A DNA stretch of 64,000 bases, taken from NCBI RefSeq assembly GCF_018812025.1, contig NC_063057.1:13413841-13477840 (forward strand). The letters are read 5' to 3'. This DNA is from Megalobrama amblycephala (lineage: Eukaryota > Chordata > Actinopteri > Cypriniformes > Xenocyprididae). This document shows positions 1 through 10,260 of the stretch, piece after piece; position 1 is the stretch's first letter; each line of letters begins with the position of its first letter. The notes beneath the pieces are model-generated. The model was not told the origin of the DNA and searched no databases. It saw nothing but the letters and a program-made list of their open reading frames with translations. The position numbers and the translations under genes were made by a program.

Positions 1-214
1 GTCCTGACCTCAACCCGACAGAACACCTTTGGGATGAATTAGAGCGGAGACTGTGAGCCAGGCCTTCTCGCCAACATCACTGCCTGACCTCACAAATGCG
101 CTTCTAGTAGAATGGTCAAAAATTCCCATAAACACACTCCTAAACCTTGTGGAAAGCCTTCCCAGAAGAGTTGAGGCTGTTATAGCTGCAATGGGTGGGC
201 CAACTCCATATTAA
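1..214 (+). pseudogene. Tc1-like transposase, C-terminal fragment, broken
   Basis: Tc1/mariner transposases cut and paste DNA with a DDE catalytic triad. Here the frame from position 3 reads PDLNPTEHLWDELERRL, the segment holding the final catalytic glutamate and the conserved LW. An in-frame TGA follows at 54-56, where related proteins have an arginine codon (CGA to TGA). A frameshift comes next, and another frame from position 86 carries the usual C-terminus, including LLVEWSKIP and ending GGPTPY before TAA at 212-214. The order and wording match Tc1-family C-termini well. One stop and one frameshift within 70 codons show that it is inactive. Confidence 0.85.
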
Positions 215-604
215 ACCCTACGGATTAAGAATGGGATGTCATTAAAGGTCATGTGCATGCAAAGGCAGATGTGTTTATTCACTATAGTTTAAAAAAATGG
301 TAATAAAATATGACAAGATCTCAGAGTTAAACTGTGTCAGAAAAAACAATCTTAATTATGTCAGATAATACTTAAGCAAATCATGGTCAGGTCAAAGTGT
401 CTGAATAATTTTTGGTCCAAATTTTTTTTTTTTATCAATTTGACTTATAGTCCACTGTATGAAGAAATTTTGGGTATAATATGTCACAGTTTACTTTATT
501 TTGCTATCCTCACTTACATTAATGAACTACATTTAATTTATATTTATATTTAACTAACATTAATATATAAAAAATATCAAAAATGTCTGAATAATTTTTG
601 GATT

Positions 605-609
<5 letters not shown>
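1..609 (+). mobile_element. 3' part of a Tc1-like transposon, truncated by the window edge
   Basis: The segment starts inside the transposase and runs through a 3' non-coding region to a terminal repeat abutting a TA microsatellite. The 18-nt motif tgtctgaataatttttgg occurs twice in direct orientation (398-415 and 584-601). This is the layout of an IR/DR-type Tc1 end, where each inverted repeat carries two transposase-binding direct repeats. The outer end reads ttggattgac followed by TA, as expected for TA-target insertion. The 5' end lies outside the window, so total length and the other terminal repeat cannot be judged. Confidence 0.8.

Positions 610-669
<60 letters not shown>
608..669. repeat. 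(TA)n microsatellite
   Basis: About 31 uninterrupted TA units directly next to the Tc1-like terminal repeat. The transposon probably inserted in, or seeded, this tract. Confidence 0.97.
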
Positions 670-672
<3 letters not shown>

Positions 673-1129
673 TCTGTAAGACTGACTGCTTTCAGTATTT
701 ACCCCAAAGGATATGTTAGTATTGTTATATGTTAGTAGTATGTTAGTAATACTTGTTATCAGACTACAGTTACTTTTCTATTGATTACATGATCATGTCA
801 TTCTCGCAATGGCAGTAAATTCATTGATACTTCTACTTTGTTATATTTTAAATGTTCCTTTATATAAAAGTCTACTGCTTATACATTCAGAAGGTTCAGA
901 AGTCATGTCTGGAAACTGAGAGCCACACAGCATTCGATCACTGGATTTACACAAATCATTTAACGTTTAAGAAGTGTTTTCTCAACATTGCACATCTAAT
1001 CAGCTCATGATTAATTTATTTTTTGAATTATCACTCAGTGAGTCACTGAACCATGTATTAAATGTAATACAAATGTACAAATTAAATTAAAAAGTATAAA
1101 TTCACATAATTTCATATTTACATTCATTG

Positions 1130-1388
1130 CAGGGATTCCCCAACTGTTTTGTCAGCTCAACCTATTTACCCTATCAAGTATAAGCCATTCAATTTTAAGT
1201 TAATAAGTTAGGTCAATAATAAAATATTATTCGATAATAATAATAAACAATAAAATGAAGTTTGGTTAAAGGTCAAATGACATGCAGTTAAACAAATATT
1301 TAATTTTTAGTAAATGTTGATTTTTTTATTTTGTTTATTTGTTTTTATTTTAATATAATCATCACAAACCCCAGTCTGGGAAACCCTG
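1130..1388. mobile_element. Small hAT-like non-autonomous element
   Basis: The ends form an imperfect inverted repeat: CAGGGATTCCCCAACTG on the left and, read from the right, CAGGGTTTCCCAGACTG. CAGGG ends are typical of hAT elements in fish. The 259-bp body is AT-rich with no coding capacity. The flanking 8-mers (attcattg and acataatg) match at only 4 positions, so the duplication is not supported. The call rests on the termini. Confidence 0.6.
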
Positions 1389-1616
1389 ACATAATGTAAT
1401 ATTTAATGCACTTCATGTTGTTAATAACAAAGAATGGAGTATATAGCCTATATATTTTTTTCTCTTTGTATTTTTATATCAATATGGTTCAAGATTATCA
1501 AATCAATGTGATAAACGAGTTAGGTCACAAATAATCTACAAGTAATCAAAAAGTAGTCAGAATACATTACAAAATTAGTAATTTAGATTACATTAACTAC
1601 AATTTTTGTCACAATT

Positions 1617-1618
1617 TA

Positions 1619-1679
<61 letters not shown>

Positions 1680-1684
1680 TGTGT
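1617..1684. repeat. Compound microsatellite (TA)n-(T)n-(GT)n
   Basis: TA units to about 1640, then about 26 T, then nine GT units. Pure simple sequence. Confidence 0.97.
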
Positions 1685-3495
1685 ATCCTCATTTTCTATG
1701 AGACGTTTAAAATGAAAACTAATGCAAAATAAAAGTTCTCGGGGGGGAAAAAACCGCTTACACCTGTTTCCTATTAAGCCTTAATGAGTCTTGATCGTTG
1801 TGGGACCTGTGTGAAGAGAAGGACAAAGTCGCGATTGGATGTGTATACGTCGTTTTATCTATAAAAAGCTTAAATTTGGTGAGTAATTTTGGTTTTCTTT
1901 TCGTTAAAATGTTGTGATGATCCTTTTGGTGATGAGACAAGACTAAAATGTCTGTTGTTAAGTGTAAGAACATCCATAAGAGGGCAATATGGTATCACAA
2001 ATGATTCACCTCGTCCGTTTGATTTATGTGTGTCACTAGATGGCAGAAAATGATCATTTTTTGAGATGCTGTGTGAAAGACTGATGGTGCACGCGATTGT
2101 AATGACAACATTGTGATTTTGCTTGTGTTTAACTAAGTGTCAGATTATTCCAAGAAACAAACAACCAGCAACAATTTTTTTTTTTTTTAATTGTCTGCGT
2201 CTAATACAGTTAATGCAAGCTACTGTATTAAAATGCCCTTTTATCACTAGGGAAATTGTATAATACATATAATTTCAATTCACCAGCTTGGCATCTTTTG
2301 TTGTTGGCAGCGGACCTGAAGTCCACTTTAGTTTATTGCATAAAGCTTTAGTTTAAAGGCTCCTATCCTTAACCATTGTGGCAGAGTGACTGCAGGTCCA
2401 TGCGGTAGTACGCAGTGATAAAGAGTCAGTCTTTAGAGGTTTCACAATCTGCAATCTATCTTCACTGAGCTGCCCTGCTGGGGAGAACCGATAAGGTTTC
2501 AGAGGAGTTCAATAATTCTCTTAATTGATTGTCTGTAAGTGAAGATAATTCATGGTAATTGTCAGACCAGTGAAGAGCTCATGAGTTGAAGCCACTGAGG
2601 GAGGAATCATGGACGCTTCACTCACTTACATGGCAAAGATAGACCAAGAGACAGTCACAGTTTGTTTTTGCCTTCCCAGAGTTAAAAAGACTAATGCAGT
2701 GAACTATGTGGGAAAACAGATTGTGCTTTGCTTATTATACACTAGGCCAAAACACAAACCACCAGAGTGCACTCTGAGACCATTTAAGTGACTTTTATCA
2801 AGATTTAATAATTCCTGTTTGACTAAGGGCAAAAATATTGTTGTTCAACAGCTTTCCTGTACATGCCATCAGTTTGTAGAACAACCTGAAAGGTTAATTC
2901 TTTGGTTCCCTCTGGAATTTTGAATAGCAGTTTTCAATTAATTTGAATTAATCTGAATTGCAACATAAGGACTACAGTGGTTACCTGATTCGCTGGGCAC
3001 ATAATCTTACATCCTTGCTTATACAATGACATTTTCAAAATTCACAGCTGAGGTATGACTGAATGTAACTTTTGTACAACATGTGAAGGTCTTGGCGTAT
3101 TAATCTAGGACAAAATATTTCACCATCAAAAAGCTCACACTTCAGCTGTGAACAGAATTATGATTGCTATGTTTATATAATATTTTTTTTTTCTTTAAAT
3201 ATTGCCTTTGACAATGGGGGGCCTTGAAGTAAAAAAACCCCAGAGAACCACAGATGTAGGGCTTCTCGAATGTCGTCTTCAATATAATGCTCATCATTTG
3301 TCAAAATTTCATGTTAATTTAATAATTCAAGCACTTTTTTTTTATCTTGGGCATTTGACAATTATAACAATTTTTTATTAACTATTAAGTTTCATTTGTC
3401 AAACTGTCAAAGGAAAGGACTGTTTACATTTGTGACTCAAAATGAGATCAATATAAAAACAGCAATACAACATGTGGCCATCACCACATCAGCCA
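1685..3495. other. Low-repeat non-coding stretch, no gene seen
   Basis: AT-rich single-copy-looking DNA with short T runs. The only reading frames are short (60-71 codons) and resemble no known protein. No splice-bounded coding segment, RNA gene or transposon end was recognised. Confidence 0.5.
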
Positions 3496-3499
3496 TTAA

Positions 3500-3804
3500 A
3501 GGGTTAATTCTACCAAAAATGAAATTTCAAAAATGTTAAATTTGCGCACAAAAACTATTCTTGTCGCTTCATAAAATTAAGGTTGAACCACTGTAGTCAC
3601 ATGGACTATTTTAAAAATGTCTTTACTACCTTTCCGAGCCTTGAAAATTGTAATTGTGTTACTGTCTGGGGATCAGAAAGCTCTTAGATTTCGTCAAAAT
3701 ATCTTCATTTGTGTTCCGAAGATGAACAAAGGTCTTGTGGCTTTGGAAGAAAATGAGGGTGAGTAATTAATGACAGAAATTTCATTTTTGGTTGAACTAA
3801 CCCT
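3500..3804. mobile_element. TTAA-site MITE, short copy of the AGGGTTAGTTCACCC family
   Basis: It begins after TTAA (3496-3499) with AGGGTTAATTCTACC and ends with GGTTGAACTAACCCT, which are inverted repeats of each other. The right flank is ttgc rather than TTAA, so the second duplication copy has mutated. The body matches the right arm of the element at 4500-6600 (the TTAAGGTTGAACCACTG and GTCTTTACTACCTTTC blocks), so this is an internally deleted relative. TTAA targets are used by piggyBac- and Kolobok-type transposases; the sequence alone does not decide which. Confidence 0.8.
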
Positions 3805-4495
3805 TTGCCAAACACAGTCAAACAGGCTTTATCTGCGGTGGGGAATGAAGGAATGAAGCCAGAAATAGCCCAAGCCCTTTAACCATGAATAGAGGCTTGT
3901 ATAATTTATTCCAGCTGTAATCAGAACACGGATTGCTGTCAGTGCAATCAGCTCATAATTAGGAGAATTCTCTGTTGCTCTGCTGTGTTTTCTGGGAGGC
4001 CCTGTGGTGCTGAGTGTCTGTCTGTGGGCTGATGTGTAGCAAACAGCCAATTTACTGAACCATTAAGATATCGGCACCTTTTGCTTTTCCCTCGTAACCT
4101 GTTGCCATGCCTGCTTCTCATCTCATATTATCTCTCACTCTCTTTCTCTGTTCTCTGCTCCCTATGTTTTTTCTCCCTCTCCGTCTGTGCCTTCCTCCCC
4201 CGCAAGTCCTGTGGCGAACAGGTGCAAAAATTATCTCTCATTCACAAAGGGCAAAAATACTTTGCGTATGGTGTCTTTGTCACATGTCGGAAAGAGGGCC
4301 AACGATTGGTCTTTCCTATGCATTTGCAGTTGTCACCTGAAACTGAGAAGAGGAGGAACTGATAGATTTGAGAATCTGCCACTTTTCTTCTTCCTCTGCT
4401 TTCTGATTTGCAAACATATGTTCTGTATCTTAGGGTTAGGGATTTTTTCAAAATAACTAAACTTAATAGTGATACCAATTCAAATAGAATTCAAA
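3805..4495. other. Non-coding stretch with a pyrimidine-rich tract
   Basis: From about 4110 to 4205 the + strand is strongly C/T-rich, which opens several short overlapping frames on both strands that look like composition artefacts. No recognisable protein or repeat end was seen. Confidence 0.5.
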
Positions 4496-4735
4496 TTAAA
4501 GGGTTAGTTTACCCAAAAATGAAATTTCTTTCATTAATTTCTCACCCTCATGTCTTTCCAAACCTGTAAGACCTTCGTTCATCTTCAGAACACAAATTAA
4601 GAAATTTCTGATGAAATCTGAGAGGTTTCTGAACCACACATAGGCAGCAACGCCATTGCACCTTTCAAGGTGCAGAAAGGTAGTAAAGACATTTTAAAAA
4701 AAATAGTTCATATGACTACAGTGGTTCAACCTTAA

Positions 4736-5632
4736 AGGGTTAGTTCACCCAAAATGAAAACTACTCCATGATTTACTCACCCTCAAGTCAGACTTTCTAC
4801 TTTCAGACAAATACAGTCTGAGTTATTTTAAATAATGTCATGGCGCTTCCTAGCTTTATAATGGCAGTAAATAGAGGATGAGATTTTTAAGCCCAAAAAA
4901 GTGAAACCATCCTTCATAAAAGATAACCACACAGCTCCAGGGGGTTAATAAAGGCCTTCTGAAGCAAAGCAACGTGTTTGTGTAAGAAAAATATCCATAT
5001 TTAAAACTTTAAATAACTAGCTTCCGCCAGACATCTGTATGCATCGATTTACGGCGAAAGAGTGAACTCTGGCCTGACACATGACGCGTTGACCATTCAC
5101 GGAAGCACAGAGCAAAACAAAATACCGGTCACGAATTAGAAGTCTAAAATGAGAATTTTTAAAGAGAAATGTCGGAGGATTTCGATATAAGAGAAGAGGA
5201 GCTTGAGTTTGTTGCCCAGCCCTATTTGTTTGAACAAAGAGAGGCGTCAAAGCTTACGTTCCTCCTACATCGCATCAGGGGTTACTCTTTTGGCGTAAGT
5301 CGACGTGCGTACGGCCGTCTGCTGGAAGCTAGTTGTTTTCGTTTTTAAAGTTTTAAATATAGATATTTTTCTTATACAAATGATGTAATTCGCTTCAGAA
5401 GGCCTTTATTAACCCCCCCGGAGCCGTGTGGATATCTTTTATGATGAATGGATGCACATTTTTGGGCTTCAAAATCTCATCCTCTTTTCACTGCCATTAT
5501 AAAGCTTTGGAGAGCCAGGACATTATTTAATATAACTCCCATCGTATTCGTATGAAAGAAGATAGTCATATACACCTAGGATGGCTTGAAAGTGAGTAAA
5601 TCATGGGGTAATTTTCATTGGTGAACTATCCT
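4736..5632. mobile_element. Second-layer palindromic TTAA-site element
   Basis: It inserted at a TTAA (4732-4735) inside the element spanning 4500-6600. The ends are AGGGTTAGTTCACCC on the left and, inverted from the right, AGGATAGTTCACCAATG. The two halves pair over several hundred bases: ATAATGGCAGT, GAGGATGAGATTTT and AATAAAGGCCTTCTGAAGC recur in inverted order. The right TTAA copy is covered by the duplication of the third-layer element at 5631-5638 and 5979-5986. No coding capacity. Confidence 0.85.
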
Positions 5633-5638
5633 TTCAAT

Positions 5639-5978
5639 TAGGGCTGGGCGATATATCGCATGCGATTGTCATGCGCATTTCGTCAGTAAAGCCGGTTCCC
5701 TGATTACCGCTAAATCACCATCACCTGTTTTCAAATGGAGCGGCATTTAATAGACAGAGCCGTAGTTCACTGACAAGCCACGCAATATCGCGTTCATTAT
5801 CGAAGGCGATTCATCTGCGATATGAACGCGATATTGCGTGGATTGTCAGTGATCTATGGCTCTGTCTATTAAATGCCGCTCCATTTGAAAGCAGGTGATG
5901 CCGATTTAGCGGTAATCAGGGAACCGGCTTTACTTACGAAATGCGCATGACAATCGCATGCGATATATCGGTCAGCTA
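5639..5978. mobile_element. Third-layer hAT-type foldback element
   Basis: A 340-bp near-perfect palindrome starting TAGGGCTGGGCGATATATCG, whose right end inverts to TAGCTGACCGATATATCG. The flanking 8-bp duplications are ctttcaat (5631-5638) and cttttaat (5979-5986), 7 of 8 identical, which fits hAT. Removing it restores the right end of the second-layer element followed by TTAAT. It is therefore the youngest of the three. The arms contain CpG-rich words such as CAATATCGCG. Confidence 0.88.
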
Positions 5979-7064
5979 CTTTTAATGTTATGAAGCGACG
6001 AAAATACATATTGTGTGCAAAAACGAAACAAAAACAATGAATTTATTCAACAATTTCTTCTCTTCCCTGTTAGTTTCCTACGTTGTTTACATAGTAAACG
6101 CAGTGCAGCGCTTCCAGGGTTCTATGTCAGAACGCCGGCTCAGTATTGGCCGACGCTGTTCACGTGAGCACCATGCGTGTGATGCTGATGCAGGAGCCGG
6201 CCAATACTGAACCGGCGTTCGGACATAAACATGGAAGAGCTGCACTGTTTACTACGCCAACAGCATAGGAGACTAAGAGGGAAGAGAATAAATTGTTGAC
6301 TAAAGTCATTATTTTTGTTTCATTTTTGCACACAAAAAGTTTTCTTTTCACTTTCTAACATTAAGGTTGAACCATTGGACTAATAGTACTATTGGACTAT
6401 TTTAATGATGTCTTTACTACCTTTCTGGGCCTTGAAAGGTGCAATGACGTTGCTGCCTATGTGTGGTTCAGGAACCTCTCGGATTTCATCAAAAATATCT
6501 TAATTTAGGTTCTGAAGATGAACGAAGGTCTTACGGGTTTGGAACGACATGGCGGTGAGTACTTCATGACCGAAATGTCATTTTTGGGTGAACTAACCCT
6601 TTAAGAGTTGATAATCTCAGTTTTGAAGGTCATTTAAGTGGTCCTTTCACTTCTATTATAGAAGATTTAGGTTCAGAAGAGTGGGACGAAACAGAAAAAC
6701 AGATCTGCAGATGGGACTGGGTGGTCTTGTATCACGTCAACAGTAGAACTAAAAGGGTCATTCTCTGTCTCTCTTCGGTGTGAATGCTTAATTTAACGCT
6801 CAGGAGGGGACTGTACCACTCTGACATCAGTGCCCCACTGTGACATTTCTTGCTCTGCAAGTAATGACAGGGCATGGAGGAAGAGCGAGGGGGCTAAAAG
6901 TGAGAGGGAAAGAAAGAACGACAGACATAATGGTCTGTACAATCAGTCCACATCAATCCCTCTGGCCCCCGCACTAAATCTTTGTTCTCCTGATAGGGAC
7001 AAACAGTGGGGACCCAACGTCTGAGACCACATAAAAAAAAAAAATCCAGATTTTTTTATTTTAA

Positions 7065-7387
7065 AGTCACCATCAAAATCGTCAAGTCTTATTTTTATGA
7101 AAATTGCAGTATTTATGCCCTTGTAATCTTTAGTCAAAATAACTTCCCCTTCCTCTTGTAGCGACATCCCTTCTCTTCTCTGATGATGTGCTTAGTGGCA
7201 GGACAACCTATCACTCATATGAGATCACAGCAATTGCAAACCATAACGATCCAATCAATTCCCGGTGGACAAAATCAAGTCCCGTCCTACATTTTTGTTC
7301 TTGTTCGTGAAGCCATTACTTTCTCTGAAATACAGTAGGTCACAATACGGAATAAAAGACTATCACAACTTCCGTTTAATTCCAACT
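7065..7387. mobile_element. TTAA-site MITE, AGTCACCATGAAA family
   Basis: Flanked by TTAA at 7061-7064 and 7388-7391. It begins AGTCACCATCAAAATC. The body shares GATCCAATCAATTCC, GACAAAATCAAGTCC and CCTACATTTTT with the element at 53341-53705, so both belong to one family. 323 bp, no coding capacity. Confidence 0.75.
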
Positions 7388-9195
7388 TTAAATTACAAAA
7401 TGTGCCTATAATTCAGTATTCATTCATTCATTCATTCATTCAGGAGATTGACCAAAACTCCTCATTGTGAATTGGCCATTCAACACACACAAGGCATTTA
7501 CCTCTGCAGTGCTGCTTACTGTGAAGCTCAAAATGTTCTCTCTCTCACAGGTTGAATTCACAGGAGACCTTATTACTTTAAGTCTCTTTGCATGCAGTTC
7601 GGCTGACATGGCACTGAATGAAGTGGGGATTGCTATAGCCACCACAGTGTTCAGCTGCCCAATTATGTCAATAGCTCGGATTTGAAACAGAATATGATAA
7701 TGCCTTGGAAAGTTGCTAACTCCCTTGTTTTGAACTTATTAGCTGTGGCGTGAAGTGCTGTTCTGTAATTTATCGCCTTTTGGAGTAATAAATGGGGAAA
7801 GTAAGCTCTGTTTCTCTTATTGATTCACAGTGAGTGTCGACTTGCAGCTCTAGAAGAGAGCTCTTGCACTCAGCACTTATTTGTCAGCCGTTTCTTGCTT
7901 CTGAGAGTGTTGACCAAATCTGTTCTGCATGCACAATTATATTTATACAGCATAAGCTTTTAAAACAAAGCAATATCTTAAAAACAAAGCATGGAAGCAC
8001 AAACACCCTTATTATGAGCACGGCCATTTCTCACTGTCAACAGCATTTGTTTTTGCGCAGTCATTGTGTTGTTGTGTGGGAGAGGTGTTTGGTGTTGTTT
8101 TTGGATGGAAGAGGTGCCAAACATTACAGGAAGGAATGTAAGGTGGCATGTAGTCTGAAGGCCAGGCTATTGAGGGTGGGCATGTCTTGTCCTTTCCATA
8201 ATTGACTCTGGAGCTACGTGTTTAGGTTTACAAAAATCAGCCATTGATCCATGCAGGGCTGCAGGCTGCAGTTTCACTTTGTAGTCATTGCTTGATTTGT
8301 ACCTCTGCATAAGTTCTCAGGTGAGAGGAAATGATGTCATTGGTGATAAAGAATGTACGGTTTGCCTGAGAAATTGCTGATTTTGGTGGAAGAAAGAGAA
8401 CTGTCAATCAAACGTGCACAAATATGCAGAACTGACCATTATATCATGTTCATCCAGTGTCTGGATCCCATTTGGGGGCAGCAGAGATTTGCAGGTAAAA
8501 TGGTGTAATGAAATGGCATAGATTTCCAATACCACAGACAAAAGAACAGGATACCTCAGTTTAGACCTTTGGCTTTATCAATATTATGATATTTCTGTTC
8601 TCTGCTTGACACAGAACATGGTCTGTATTCCAATACTCTTGTAGATGAATAGCAAGTGAGCTCATATTTATGTTGTCTGAGCAATTGGATTTACTTTTAA
8701 AGGATGCTGTCCTTAAAAATCCCAAAACAGACCTGCGACTATAGTATCAAAAATTTAGGACACCCCCCCCCCTTTTCCTTTTTATGAGGACATAAAAAAA
8801 AAAGACATATTTATGCCAAGTTAATTGATTCTGAATCAGAATCATATACAAAGTAGCTAATGCAAAAAGTAAGAGTAAAGTAAATAATGCAAGAAATATC
8901 ATAAAATTAACTGTCGGGAGTACAATATTTGCACAGCGAGTTTTAGTTTCTGACCCTGTCTATTATCAGTAACCACTGTTGGACGCTCTTTAAATTCCAC
9001 ATGAAATAGATGGAACTTCAAAGGTAGGATTCATAGAATTTCCCTGTGTTTTAGAATCTGATCTCAAGAGCTGAACACTACAGAATTGTTTGGTCTTTCA
9101 AGTGGATGTTTAACACAATTGGACCAATGAAGCAGGAGATGTTTGGCATTCTAACTAGATTTTGAGCAGGTTAGCAACCCTTAACACATTTAGAC
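7388..9195. other. Non-coding stretch, no gene seen
   Basis: Contains a CATT microsatellite (7419-7441), a C run near 8761-8771 and a 123-codon + strand frame (7834-8205) that resembles no protein family and has no splice context. No transposon ends were recognised. Confidence 0.5.
7419..7441. repeat. (CATT)n microsatellite
   Basis: Six tandem CATT units just right of the TTAA-site element. Confidence 0.9.
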
Positions 9196-10260
9196 CTGGG
9201 GGCATGTTGCATAAACTGCTAAGACTAGTCTTACTTTTTTGGTGCTCTTTGGTGAGCACCCAAAAAGTAAGAGTGAAAAATTTGACCGAAAAATTTTACG
9301 TTTTATTTATTTATTTATTTTTAGAATTTTTTACTTCATTGGAATGGTACAAAACTTGGTAAAGGTTGTGGCACTTGCTATGTGAACACACAAACACACA
9401 CACACACACACACAAAAAATCATGGACATGATTCGAAAAGGTTAAATGGTCCTAAAAAAAAAGTCACACTTGTACTCCTCGCAGTCAAAAAATGAAAGCA
9501 TTGGAAACGAATAGGAGACGAATTTCATCTAGTGAAAACTTTTGGTACTGCTGGCAAACAAAATCTTACTGAAAGCTCATTTGTTTTATATATCTAGCTC
9601 AAATTTGGAACACAACTTGTTTAGATTTATGGCTTTGATTTTCTTGCAGATTTACAGTAAAACATGTTTTTGAAAAAATATATTTCTTATAAAAATTGAA
9701 AATAGTATTTTTGTGCATTTTTCATAACAATAAACTTAAATTCTGTAACTTTTCACTGTCACTAAAGTTCACTTTAAAAAAAAAAAAAAAAATTCACTTC
9801 AGCAAAACTTTACCAAGTGTCATCTTTGAAAAGACATGAAAATTAAGTCAAAATTTATGACAGTTTAAGTTGGAAATGTCATTTTCAGGTCTATTCTCAA
9901 AAAAAGTGAATAAATGGGTTATAACTACAGCGTAAATATAGTTTAGTACCATAAAATCCCCAAAAAAATCAAAATGTTAAATAAAAAAAACATTATCGAA
10001 CTAAAATATAGTACATTCATTTCATTGAAATAATAAAAATAATAATAAAAAAATTTAGGTCATTTTTGACCGACACTCAAAGAGCAAGAGAGGGTTAAGT
10101 GTAAGACTGTTCATAACTTTTTTTTAAGTTAGTTACATAAAAATGTAGATTGGTCTAATTTGATACCGAAAAGTAAGACTGATTACCACTAACTAACTGT
10201 TAGTTGGTCACACTTAAGATAGTCTTAACATAATGGCTATGTTTATGCAATTGGCCCCTG
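9196..10260. mobile_element. Palindromic-ended element with AT-rich core
   Basis: The left end CTGGGGGCATGTTGCATAAAC and the inverse of the right end, CAGGGGCCAATTGCATAAAC, match, and AAGACTAGTCTTA / AAGACTATCTTAA follows on both sides. From about 9240 to 10095 the interior is very AT-rich and may be a separate insertion, since gctctttg...gagtg(aaaaa)tttgacc near 9245-9285 and its rough inverse near 10055-10095 bracket it. No clear target duplication was found at either level, so the boundaries are approximate. Confidence 0.6.
9387..9413. repeat. (CA)n microsatellite
   Basis: About 12 CA units with one early interruption, inside the palindromic-ended element. Confidence 0.9.

Larger units (their letters stand above)
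4500..6600. mobile_element. Outer TTAA-site element of a three-layer nest
   Basis: Flanked by TTAA on both sides (4496-4499 and 6601-6604). It starts AGGGTTAGTTTACCC and ends GGGTGAACTAACCCT. The left arm (4500-4731) and the inverse of the right arm (about 6365-6600) match over more than 200 bp, and the central part is itself palindromic around the GGCCAATACTGA blocks near 6150-6215. The element is thus largely a long inverted repeat with no transposase. It is interrupted between 4735 and 5983 by two younger elements. Confidence 0.88.

Noticed and set aside
7834..8205. 123-codon + strand frame
   Set aside because: Cys/Ser/Leu-rich with no recognised motif or exon borders; treated as chance.
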